Part shown: piece after piece, positions 46,163-53,587 of the stretch
Layout: each line of letters opens with the position of its first letter
How positions within the stretch are numbered: the first letter of the stretch is position 1
Assembly (NCBI RefSeq): GCF_013373795.3
Contig: NZ_CP088022.1
Span: forward strand, 6,200,001-6,264,000
Direction: 5' to 3'
Length of the DNA stretch: 64,000 nt
DNA from: Bradyrhizobium quebecense
Lineage (GTDB): Bacteria > Pseudomonadota > Alphaproteobacteria > Rhizobiales > Xanthobacteraceae
Position numbers and translations under genes: made by a program
The notes under the pieces: model-generated
Databases searched by the model: none
Told to the model about the DNA's origin: nothing
Seen by the model: only the letters and a program-made list of their open reading frames with translations

Positions 46163-46197
46163 AGCCACTTCGGTTCTGATCGAATCAGTCGCTCTAG
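46159..46197. repeat. Small CTAGAGC-ended palindrome, possible IS630-related MITE
   Basis: A 39-bp element with perfect ends CTAGAGC and GCTCTAG and an inner TTCTGATCGAATCAG palindrome. Its ends match the first seven bases of the IS630 termini at 13997 and 15058. It supplies the TAG stop codon of the upstream hydrolase. Confidence 0.45.
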
Positions 46198-46368
46198 ATT
46201 CTTGTTTTGGCAGGTTTTCTTCGCGCGAACCGGCATCCGTCCCGCGTCAGATGCGTGCCGCCACGATCCCGTCACAGGGCGTTAATGCGCGGTTCACGAA
46301 ACATTGGGCAATGATTGGCGTTGCTAGAAACCGGCGCTCGGTCCGGCGACTTTTTGAGGAGAGCAAAG

Positions 46369-46746
46369 ATGGATAGAAAAATCGCTGGACTTCTGGGAGC
46401 GGTGGCCGCGTTCGGCGCGGTCGGTGCCGCCGAAGCTGCGCCTGGGCCGAACCCGGCCGACGTTCTGCAGGCGAACTCATACGCGGACCTGCTGGAGCCG
46501 ATCTCGAACGCCTCCGCAAAGCTGCAGGCGCTCGACGAGGCTGCGCCCGCTCCGGCCCGCGAGAACGTGCAGCTTGCACAGTACTACTACCACCACCATC
46601 ACCACCACCACCACCATCATCACGGCTACTATCGCCGCGGCTACTACGAGCCCCCGGTCATCGTGGTGCCGCGCTATCGGCGCTACCACCATCACCATCA
46701 TCACCACCATCATCATCATCACAGCTTCTACCGTCGCGATTACTGA
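46369..46746 (+). CDS. Exported histidine-rich protein
   Basis: A 125-residue protein with a signal peptide (MDRKIAGLLGAVAAFGAVGA then AEA) and two long histidine tracts (11 and 12 histidines) separated by a tyrosine/arginine-rich stretch (GYYRRGYYEPPVIVVPRYRR). GAGGAGAG precedes ATG. Such runs bind nickel, zinc or copper; the protein may store or buffer metal in the periplasm. The second gene downstream on the plus strand is the iron exporter mbfA. No known family is recognised beyond His-rich proteins. Confidence 0.8.
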   Translation: MDRKIAGLLGAVAAFGAVGAAEAAPGPNPADVLQANSYADLLEPISNASAKLQALDEAAPAPARENVQLAQYYYHHHHHHHHHHHGYYRRGYYEPPVIVVPRYRRYHHHHHHHHHHHHSFYRRDY

Positions 46747-46773
46747 GCGAGGGCGACCGATCGGCGATACCAC

Positions 46774-46800
46774 AACGGGGCCCATGGGCCCCGTTGTTTT
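46774..46800 (+). terminator. Rho-independent terminator of the His-rich gene
   Basis: A perfect 22-bp palindrome (AACGGGGCCCA with its inverse) followed by GTTTTA, 27 bp after the His-rich gene stop codon. Confidence 0.85.
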
Positions 46801-46824
46801 ATCAACTATGATGCGGCATCTCGC

Positions 46825-47547
46825 TCAATCGTTGCGCGCCTTCTCCTTTGCGGCGCGGTGCAGATGGCGATATGTGCCGTCGAACACCGTGTCCGATGAC
46901 GACGTCCATTCCGTTCCGGCGGCCAGTTTGGGCCGATTGTTGTAGATGCGGCGCGCCTGCAATTCGCGTTCGGCGGCCTCCTCCTCGCCCATCTGCTCGA
47001 GCTGAAAGTTCGCTTCCTCGGGAATCACGATGATCTGGGCGAACGGCTCGTTCGGCCGGAAAATGTGAGTGCGCCCTTCCGCCGGCGCCTTGAACACCGT
47101 GAAGAACATCATCGGCCACCAATTGCGCACGAGCGCCGGAACGGCGATCGGCACGGTGTCGGAGCGATCGGTGTAGAAGCGCGGATGCGGTTCGGTACGG
47201 ATCGCCATGCCCTTCTCGACCTTGAGATCGAGCAATATCTGATAGGTGTAGAACGCGTCGCCGAAATTCCGGAACGGCGGCCACTGCACGCCGCTGTCCG
47301 GCGGCTCCCCCCAATCGGCGTCGAGTTGTAGCCTTCCGTCCTTCGTGGTGACGTGCAGCTCGAAATCATAGGGATAGAACAGCTCGATCCCGTATTGCGC
47401 GCCTTCCGAGAACGGCACGCAATGCCAGACCTGCTCGCGCGAACCATCGCTGCGCGGCTCCCGGTTGCCGGCCCAGCCCGGAATCTCGAGTTTCGTCCGC
47501 CGCGGCGCCAGTCGCGCATCGTTCAGGCGGAATTTGACGGTGTCCAT
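46825..47547 (-). CDS. Hypothetical protein, possibly DUF6065-like
   Basis: A 240-residue soluble protein starting MDTVKFRLNDARLAPRRTKLEIPGW. It has WHCVPFSEGAQYGIELFYPYDFELHVTTKDG, a central QILLDLKVEKGMAIRTEPHPRFYTD and NEPFAQIIVIPEEANFQLEQM, a layout reminiscent of DUF6065 proteins. The match is by pattern only. It is divergent from mbfA across the iron box, so it could be co-regulated. Confidence 0.68.
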   Translation of the reverse strand: MDTVKFRLNDARLAPRRTKLEIPGWAGNREPRSDGSREQVWHCVPFSEGAQYGIELFYPYDFELHVTTKDGRLQLDADWGEPPDSGVQWPPFRNFGDAFYTYQILLDLKVEKGMAIRTEPHPRFYTDRSDTVPIAVPALVRNWWPMMFFTVFKAPAEGRTHIFRPNEPFAQIIVIPEEANFQLEQMGEEEAAERELQARRIYNNRPKLAAGTEWTSSSDTVFDGTYRHLHRAAKEKARND

Positions 47548-47669
47548 GGCATCCTCTCGTGCACAGCAGGAACTCGAACGGACGTAGCACGGCCTAGTTC
47601 CCCTGATCTTGATCACGAACCGGCAGAGACGCACCCATCCGGGATTGACCTCGGCCTGACGAACAAATA

Positions 47670-47690
47670 TTAGAATTATTCTAATTCTAA
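47670..47690 (+). promoter_or_regulatory. Iron control element (Irr box) of mbfA
   Basis: TTAGAATTATTCTAA at 47670-47684 is a near-perfect palindrome matching the TTTAGAAnnnTTCTAA iron control element recognised by Irr in Bradyrhizobium; a third half-site TTCTAA follows directly. It lies 22 bp before the mbfA start codon, a position suited to Irr repression, which is the known control of mbfA. Confidence 0.85.
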
Positions 47691-47712
47691 ACTCCGTAAA
47701 CAAGGCGTTGCC

Positions 47713-48684
47713 GTGAAGAATTTCGCCGATCTGACCGAGCGCGAGGTGCTGGCGGTCGCGATTGCCTCCGAGGAGGAGGACAGCCGCATCTACATGTCCT
47801 TCGCCGAGGACCTCGCCGGCCGCTATCCTGATACCGCAAAGATCTTCGAGGAGATGGCGGAGGAAGAGCGCGGCCATCGCCATCGGCTGCTGGAGACCTA
47901 TGAGCAGCGCTTCGGCCCGCATCTGCCGCCGATCCGGCGCGAGGACGTCAAAGGCTTTCTGCGCCGGCGTCCGATCTGGCTGACCAAGAACCTGCCGCTC
48001 GACACCATCCGCAAGGAAGTCGAGACCATGGAGCTCGAGGCCGAGCGCTTCTATGCCAAGGCGGCGGAAAAGGCTGAGGATACCGGCGTACGCCGGCTGC
48101 TCGGCGATCTCGCCGAAGAGGAGAAGGGCCACGAGAAACTCGCGGTCAAGCTGACCGGCGACATCCTCAAGCCCGATGTGCGTGCAGAGGAAGACCGCAC
48201 GCGGCGGCGGATGTTCGTGCTGCAATATGTGCAGCCGGGCCTCGCCGGACTGATGGACGGCTCGGTCTCGACCTTGGCGCCGCTGTTCGCCGCCGCCTTC
48301 GCCACGCATCACAACTGGCAGACGTTCCTGGTCGGCCTTGCCGCCTCGATCGGCGCCGGCATCAGCATGGGCTTTGCCGAAGCGCTGTCCGACGACGGCT
48401 CGCTGACCGGGCGCGGCTCGCCCTGGCTGCGCGGCATCACCTGCGGATTGATGACGACGCTCGGCGGCCTCGGCCACACCATTCCCTATCTGGTGCCCGA
48501 TGCCTGGCCGAACGCATTCTGGATCGCGACCGCGATCGCCGGGATCGTCGTGTTCTTCGAGTTGTGGGCGATCGCCTTCATCCGCTCGCGCTACATGGAC
48601 ACGCCGTTCCTGCAGGCGGTGTTCCAGATCGTGCTCGGCGGCGCGATCGTGCTCGCGGTCGGCATCCTGATCGGCGCGGCGTAG
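47713..48684 (+). CDS. mbfA: Membrane-bound ferritin-like iron exporter
   Basis: A 323-residue fusion protein. Residues 1-150 form a ferritin/rubrerythrin-like four-helix domain with EEEDSRIY, EEERGHRHR, ELEAERFY and EEEKGHEKL metal-ligand motifs; residues about 165-323 form a VIT1/CCC1-type membrane domain (LQYVQPGLAGLMDGSVSTLAPLFAAAFAT, then GISMGFAEALSDDG). This is the architecture of MbfA, which exports iron and protects against peroxide. GTG start at 47713. An Irr box precedes it. The next gene is 16 bp downstream. Confidence 0.94.
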   Translation: MKNFADLTEREVLAVAIASEEEDSRIYMSFAEDLAGRYPDTAKIFEEMAEEERGHRHRLLETYEQRFGPHLPPIRREDVKGFLRRRPIWLTKNLPLDTIRKEVETMELEAERFYAKAAEKAEDTGVRRLLGDLAEEEKGHEKLAVKLTGDILKPDVRAEEDRTRRRMFVLQYVQPGLAGLMDGSVSTLAPLFAAAFATHHNWQTFLVGLAASIGAGISMGFAEALSDDGSLTGRGSPWLRGITCGLMTTLGGLGHTIPYLVPDAWPNAFWIATAIAGIVVFFELWAIAFIRSRYMDTPFLQAVFQIVLGGAIVLAVGILIGAA

Positions 48685-48700
48685 GACGGCGAGGCTCCCG

Positions 48701-49567
48701 ATGCGATCCCGGCAACAATGTAGAGATATAGCCGGCGCGGTGCTGATTGCGCTCGGCGCGGTCGGATACAGCAGCCATGCGCAGGCGACCGATGAGATCC
48801 AGGTCTACAATGCCGGCATTGCGGCAGTCGGCCAGTTCACCGTCCAACAGCATCTCAACTATGTCGGCATCGGCCAGAAGGACCCGCCCTTCCCCGGCGG
48901 CTTTCCCTCCAACCACAGCCTCAACGGCACGCCGGAGTTTGCCTATGGCATGACGGATTGGTGGGAGCTCGGCCTTTATCTGCCGTTCGCCGTGCAGGAC
49001 CGGCAATTCCTGTCCGACGCATTCAAGCTGCGCACGCTGTTCGTCTCGCCGAACGCCGACAAGCGCAACCTGTTCTACGGCATCAATTTCGAGCTGAGCT
49101 ACGAGATGCCGAAATTCGCGCAGACCCGCTGGGGCCTGGAAATCCGGCCAATCATCGGCGTGCGCAACGCGGACTATGAATTCATCGTCAACCCGATCGT
49201 CGATGTCGGCTTCGGCAAATATGGCGAGGCCGATTTCGCGCCGGCCGCGCGCGTCGCGCGCAAGCTGAAGGACGATGTGTATGTCGGCCTCGAATACTAC
49301 GCCGATTTCGGCAGGATCGGCGCCTTCAGCCCGCTCGCCCAGCAGCAACACACATTGTTCGCGGTGACCGACTTCAAGGTGGGTGATGTCGACATCGACT
49401 TCGGCGTCGGCTACGGCCTCACGCCGGCGTCGGACCGGCTCGTCGTCAAGACCATCATCGGATACGCTTTCCCGGTGCCCGGGACCAAGGAGAGCAGCGA
49501 GCGCGCCAGCGCGAGCGGCCCCATCAATCCAATGGCGCATCTGTCGGCGCGCAGCACGCCGTATTAG
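48701..49567 (+). CDS. Putative outer membrane beta-barrel protein
   Basis: A 288-residue exported protein with a signal peptide (LIALGAVGYSSHAQA) and alternating polar/aromatic strands (EFAYGMTDWWELGLYLPFAV, NLFYGINFELSYEMP, WGLEIRPIIGVRN, VYVGLEYYADFG) as in beta-barrels. I do not recognise a specific family. It follows mbfA by 16 bp, so it probably belongs to the iron-regulated transcript. Confidence 0.7.
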   Translation: MRSRQQCRDIAGAVLIALGAVGYSSHAQATDEIQVYNAGIAAVGQFTVQQHLNYVGIGQKDPPFPGGFPSNHSLNGTPEFAYGMTDWWELGLYLPFAVQDRQFLSDAFKLRTLFVSPNADKRNLFYGINFELSYEMPKFAQTRWGLEIRPIIGVRNADYEFIVNPIVDVGFGKYGEADFAPAARVARKLKDDVYVGLEYYADFGRIGAFSPLAQQQHTLFAVTDFKVGDVDIDFGVGYGLTPASDRLVVKTIIGYAFPVPGTKESSERASASGPINPMAHLSARSTPY

Positions 49568-49603
49568 ATTAGCTCGACAATCTCAGAAACGGCTCGAAAG
49601 TTT

Positions 49604-50134
49604 ATGACCGGTCGTCTGCATTACGGCACCACCGCGAAGCTGCTGCATTGGGTGATCGTCGCCCTGCTGGCAGTGCAATACCCGATCGGCTGGCTGATGC
49701 CGGACATTCATCGCGGTCAGGCTCCTGGCGCCGCCATGACGTTCCATATTTCCTTCGGCATCGTCATCCTTGCGCTCATCATGCTGCGGTTCATCTGGCG
49801 GCTGACGCATCCGGTCGCGCCGGAAAGCTCGCTGCCTGCGTGGCAACGGCTGAGCTCGGAAGCCGTGCACTGGATGCTCTATGTTCTCGTGCTGGCAACG
49901 ACCATCAGCGGCTGGCTGTTTGCATCGTTTCGCGGCTGGACCGTCTCGTTCTTCTACGTGATGCCGCTGCCGATGCTGGCCTCGGACAATGCCGCGGCCG
50001 GCAAGGCGATCGACGGCCTGCATCAGGCTGCAGAATGGTCTCTGCTGGTGCTGATCTGCCTCCACGTCGCGACCGCGCTGGTGCACTTGCTGATCTACCG
50101 CGACCGCATCATGCAGCGCATGCTTCCGGGCTAG
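49604..50134 (+). CDS. Cytochrome b561 family protein
   Basis: A 176-residue membrane protein with four helices and histidines suited to bind two b-type haems (AKLLHWVIVALLAVQY, MTFHISFGIVILAL, EAVHWMLYVLVLAT, LICLHVATALVHLL). Bacterial b561 proteins pass electrons from quinols to periplasmic acceptors. It follows the outer membrane-like gene by 36 bp and may be in the mbfA transcript. Confidence 0.88.
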   Translation: MTGRLHYGTTAKLLHWVIVALLAVQYPIGWLMPDIHRGQAPGAAMTFHISFGIVILALIMLRFIWRLTHPVAPESSLPAWQRLSSEAVHWMLYVLVLATTISGWLFASFRGWTVSFFYVMPLPMLASDNAAAGKAIDGLHQAAEWSLLVLICLHVATALVHLLIYRDRIMQRMLPG

Positions 50135-50218
50135 GCGGCCAGCGCAATTGCGATCAAGCCGGGCTTGCCCGCCCGTTCCATTCTGCGCATGATCGCCGCC
50201 AGAACAAGGGAGCACGCC

Positions 50219-51691
50219 GTGGCCAAATCGCAATGGAGTTTCAAGACCGCCGTCGAACTGTCGGAGGCGCTGCGCAACAAGCAGGTCTCGGCAGTCGAAC
50301 TCGCGGAAGACGCGATCGGCCGCATCGAGCGCCATGACGGCAAGATCAACGCAGTTTGCGTGCGCGATTTCGAGCGGGGCCTCGCTGCTGCCCGCGCTGC
50401 CGATGCCGCGATCGCGCGCGGCGAGCACAGACCGCTGCTCGGCATTCCCATGACGGTGAAGGAATCCTTCAACGTCGCGGGATTGCCGACGACCTGGGGC
50501 TTCCCGCCGCAAAAGGACTTCGTGCCGGCGGAAGACGCGCTCTCGATCACGCGGGTAAAGGACGCCGGCGCCGTCATCCTCGGCAAGACCAACGTGCCGG
50601 TCGGCCTCGCCGACTGGCAGAGCTACAACGAGATCTACGGCACCACCAACAACCCTTACGACCTCGGCCGCACGCCGGGCGGCTCCTCCGGCGGATCAGC
50701 GGCGGCGCTTGCCGCGGGCTACGGCGCATTGTCGCTCGGCTCCGACATCGGCGGCTCGCTGCGCGTGCCGGGATTCCACTGCGGCATCTATGCGCACAAG
50801 CCGACCTTCGCGCTGCTGCCGTCGCGTGGTCACACCCCGCCGCCGCTGCCGCCGCTGCCGTTCGATCGCGACCTGTCCGTGATCGGCCCGATGGCTCGCG
50901 GCGCGGCCGACCTCGCACTCGTGCTCGACGTGATGGCCGGCCCCGATCCGCTCGAAGCGGGCAAGGCCTACCGGTTGGACCTGCCGGCGGCGCGCCACAC
51001 CGCCCTGAAGGATTTCCGCGTCCTCGTGATCGACAGCGATCCGGTGCTGCCGACCGACAAGGTGATCCGCGGAAGCATCGACAAGCTCGCGAGCAATCTC
51101 GACAAGGCCGGCGCGAAGGTGTCTCGCTCGAGCCCGCTGCTGCCGGACTTCGCCGCGTCCTCGCGGCTTTACATGCGGATCCTGCTGTCGTTCCTTGGGG
51201 CGACCTTCCCGCCCGAGGTCTATGCCGGCGCCTGCGCGGCGGCAGCCGCGCTGCCGGCCAGCGACACCAGCCTGCAAGCCGAGCGGCTGCGCGGCATCGC
51301 GCTCAGCCATCGCGACTGGGTGATCGCCGACGGCGGCCGCGCGCGGCTGCGCGCGCAATGGCGCGAGCTGTTCAAATCGTTCGACGCCGTGATCTGCCCG
51401 ATCATGCCGACGCCGGCCTATCCGCACGATCATTCGCCCGACCAGGAGCAGCGGCGGATTTTGATCGACGGCGAGCCGCATGTGTATACCGACCAGCTCG
51501 CCTGGCCCGGCATCGCGACGCTGCCCGGCCTGCCTTCGACAGCGATCCCGACTGGCTTTGCGCCCGACGGATTGCCGGTCGGCGTGCAGATCGTCGGCCC
51601 CATGCTGGAAGACCGCACGCCGCTGAAGCTCGCCGAGCTGATCGAGCGCGAGTTCGGCGGCTTCGTGCCGCCGAAGATGTTCGATGACTAG
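50219..51691 (+). CDS. Amidase (amidase signature family)
   Basis: A 490-residue amidase. The catalytic lysine is in PMTVKESFNVAG, and the serine pair in RTPGGSSGGSAAALAAGYGALSLGSDIGGSLRVPG, forming the Ser-cis-Ser-Lys triad. GTG at 50219 follows AAGGGAG at ideal spacing. It hydrolyses amides, the specific substrate being unknown. It stands alone after cytochrome b561. Confidence 0.93.
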   Translation: MAKSQWSFKTAVELSEALRNKQVSAVELAEDAIGRIERHDGKINAVCVRDFERGLAAARAADAAIARGEHRPLLGIPMTVKESFNVAGLPTTWGFPPQKDFVPAEDALSITRVKDAGAVILGKTNVPVGLADWQSYNEIYGTTNNPYDLGRTPGGSSGGSAAALAAGYGALSLGSDIGGSLRVPGFHCGIYAHKPTFALLPSRGHTPPPLPPLPFDRDLSVIGPMARGAADLALVLDVMAGPDPLEAGKAYRLDLPAARHTALKDFRVLVIDSDPVLPTDKVIRGSIDKLASNLDKAGAKVSRSSPLLPDFAASSRLYMRILLSFLGATFPPEVYAGACAAAAALPASDTSLQAERLRGIALSHRDWVIADGGRARLRAQWRELFKSFDAVICPIMPTPAYPHDHSPDQEQRRILIDGEPHVYTDQLAWPGIATLPGLPSTAIPTGFAPDGLPVGVQIVGPMLEDRTPLKLAELIEREFGGFVPPKMFDD

Positions 51692-51702
51692 GTGGTTGCT
51701 GC

Positions 51703-51786
51703 CGTCATTGCGAGGAGCGAAGCGACGAAGCAATCCATATATCAGCGAGCACAGCGATGGATTGCTTCGCTGCGCTCGCAATGACG
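51703..51786. repeat. Palindromic repeat, CGTCATTGCGAGG...CGCAATGACG class
   Basis: Second copy of the class at 22721-22806, with AAGCAATCCAT and ATGGATTGCTT inner arms. It lies between the amidase gene and the SnoaL-like gene. Confidence 0.8.
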
Positions 51787-51805
51787 AGCAACAGGGAGAA
51801 CACCA

Positions 51806-52159
51806 ATGAGCAAGGACCTCGAAGAGCTGACAAAGCTCAACAAGGATTACGTCGATTCAGTTCAGAACTGCGACGTCAAGCGCTTCGATGAAATCCTGGC
51901 GCAGGACTTCTACTGCACCAATCCAGACAAGAGCCTGGTCGACCGCGCCGCTTTCCTGAAGCAGACGGCGATCCCGGTGAAGATCAAGGGACTGAAGGCC
52001 GAGGACGTCAAGATCCGCATCCTCGGCGATTTCGCCATCATCCACGCCCAAACCAGCTACACCAATGCGGACGGCGAGAGCGCGCACGGCCGCTACACCG
52101 ACTGCTGGGCGCGGCAGAACGGCAAATGGCTTGCAGTGTCAGCGCACGTCGCGCGGTGA
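51806..52159 (+). CDS. Nuclear transport factor 2-like (SnoaL/DUF4440) protein
   Basis: A 117-residue protein with the NTF2-like fold pattern: LNKDYVDSVQNCDVKRFDEILAQDFYCTNPDKSLVDR, then a strand-rich second half ending HGRYTDCWARQNGKWLAVSAHV. GGGAGAA precedes ATG. The family includes isomerases and accessory proteins; function cannot be assigned. Confidence 0.84.
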   Translation: MSKDLEELTKLNKDYVDSVQNCDVKRFDEILAQDFYCTNPDKSLVDRAAFLKQTAIPVKIKGLKAEDVKIRILGDFAIIHAQTSYTNADGESAHGRYTDCWARQNGKWLAVSAHVAR

Positions 52160-52188
52160 GGGCGACGTTCGCAGCCTCACCCTCCGCT

Positions 52189-52293
52189 GTCATGCCCCGC
52201 TTCATGCGGGGCATCCAGTACTCCGCGGCCGCAGTTGATTCACACAACTTCCGCCGCGGCGTACTGGGTCGCCCGGTCAAGCCGGGCGACGAC
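52189..52293. repeat. REP-like palindromic repeat, GTCATGCC...CCAGTA class
   Basis: GTCATGCCCCGC-TTCAT-GCGGGGC hairpin, ATCCAGTACTCCGCGGCC, and the inverse GCGGCGTACTGG with GCCCGGTCAAGCCGGGC. Relatives at 5735-5837 and 10929-10985. Confidence 0.8.
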
Positions 52294-52303
52294 GGCCGAA
52301 ACT

Positions 52304-53392
52304 TCAACTATCGAACATGATCACGCTGCGCAGCGTCTTGCCGGCTTTCATGTTGGCAAAACCCTCGTTGATCTCGCTGAGCTTCAGCTTGGCCGAGATC
52401 CAGTCCTCCAGATGCAGCTTACCGCGCATGTAGAAGTCGACGAGGCGCGGCATGTCGACGCGGAAGTGGTTGGAGCCCATCGACGAGCCCTGGATGCGGC
52501 GCTCGCGCAGGAAGTCGAAGCCGTGCAGCTCGATCTTCTGGCCGAACGGGATCATGCCGACGATGGTCGCGGTGCCGCCCGCCGCGAGCATGGCGAAGGC
52601 CTGCTCGGCGGTTTCCTTGCGGCCGAGCACCTCGAAGGAGTGCTGCACGCCGCCGCCGGTGAGCTCGCGCACCTGCTGAACCACGTCGCCGCGCGCGGGA
52701 TCGACGATGTCGGTGGCGCCTAACTTGGTCGCAAGCTGCAGCTTCGCTGGATTGGTGTCGATCGCGATGATGCGGCCGGCGCCGGCGATCTGCGCGCCGT
52801 TGATCGCGGCCATGCCGACGCCGCCGCAGCCGATCACAGCCACGGTCTCGCCGGCGGTCACCTTCGCGGTGTTGACCACGGCGCCATAGCCGGTGATGAC
52901 GCCGCAGCCGATCAGCGCGGCGAGATCGAGCGGCATCTCCTTCTTGATCTTCACGATCGCGTTCTCGTGCACCAGCATCTGCTCGGCGAAGGACGACAGA
53001 TTGAGGAACTGGTTGAGCTTCTCCTTCCGGCCCCACGACAGGCGGTTGGAGGCGCCGGGCAGCATCTTCACCGTGGTGTCGGTGCACAGCACGGTGCGGC
53101 CGGTGGTGCAATTGTCGCAGGTGCCGCAGAACACCGAGAGGCAGGTCACGACGTGATCGCCGGGCTTCACGTAATTGACGTCTGAGCCGACCTTCTCGAC
53201 CACGCCGGCCGATTCATGGCCGAGCACCGCCGGCAGCGGATGCGGATAAAGCCCTTCCATGAAGTGAAGGTCGGAATGGCAGAGACCCGCGACCGCGGTG
53301 CGGATCAGGACCTCGCGCGGCCCCGGATTGGGCACACTGACATCCTCGATCACCAGCGGCTGATTGACTTCATGCAGGACGGCGGCCTTCAT
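52304..53392 (-). CDS. Zinc-dependent alcohol dehydrogenase
   Basis: A 362-residue medium-chain dehydrogenase. Catalytic zinc ligands are in GLCHSDLHF and GHESAGVVEKVG; the structural zinc cluster is in CLSVFCGTCDNCTTGRTVLC; the NAD fold is VAVIGCGGVGMAAINGAQ. It resembles class III-like alcohol dehydrogenases (zinc-binding, with long inter-domain segment). Substrate is not evident. It is preceded by a REP-like repeat and followed on the same strand by nothing related. Confidence 0.9.
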   Translation of the reverse strand: MKAAVLHEVNQPLVIEDVSVPNPGPREVLIRTAVAGLCHSDLHFMEGLYPHPLPAVLGHESAGVVEKVGSDVNYVKPGDHVVTCLSVFCGTCDNCTTGRTVLCTDTTVKMLPGASNRLSWGRKEKLNQFLNLSSFAEQMLVHENAIVKIKKEMPLDLAALIGCGVITGYGAVVNTAKVTAGETVAVIGCGGVGMAAINGAQIAGAGRIIAIDTNPAKLQLATKLGATDIVDPARGDVVQQVRELTGGGVQHSFEVLGRKETAEQAFAMLAAGGTATIVGMIPFGQKIELHGFDFLRERRIQGSSMGSNHFRVDMPRLVDFYMRGKLHLEDWISAKLKLSEINEGFANMKAGKTLRSVIMFDS

Positions 53393-53430
53393 CGGAATTT
53401 CCTCTCATGTTTTTTGTTGCGCACGCTCTC

Positions 53431-53571
53431 CACCTCTCCCAACGGGAGAGGTCGGAGCGCATCGAAGATGCGGTCCGGGTGAGGGGTTCAGGTCTATCGA
53501 TAGAGCGCAACCCCTCACCCGGATCGCTGGCGCGATCCGACCTCTCCCGATGGGAGAGGTGAGACTGCGCG
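53431..53571. repeat. REP-like palindromic repeat, CCTCTCCC/GGGAGAGG class
   Basis: Contains CACCTCTCCCAACGGGAGAGG and CGACCTCTCCCGATGGGAGAGG hairpins with CGGGTGAGGGG and CCCCTCACCCGGATCGC. Third copy of the class at 2003-2110 and 8260-8402. Confidence 0.75.
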
Positions 53572-53587
53572 AGCGGCCACGGCGAGC

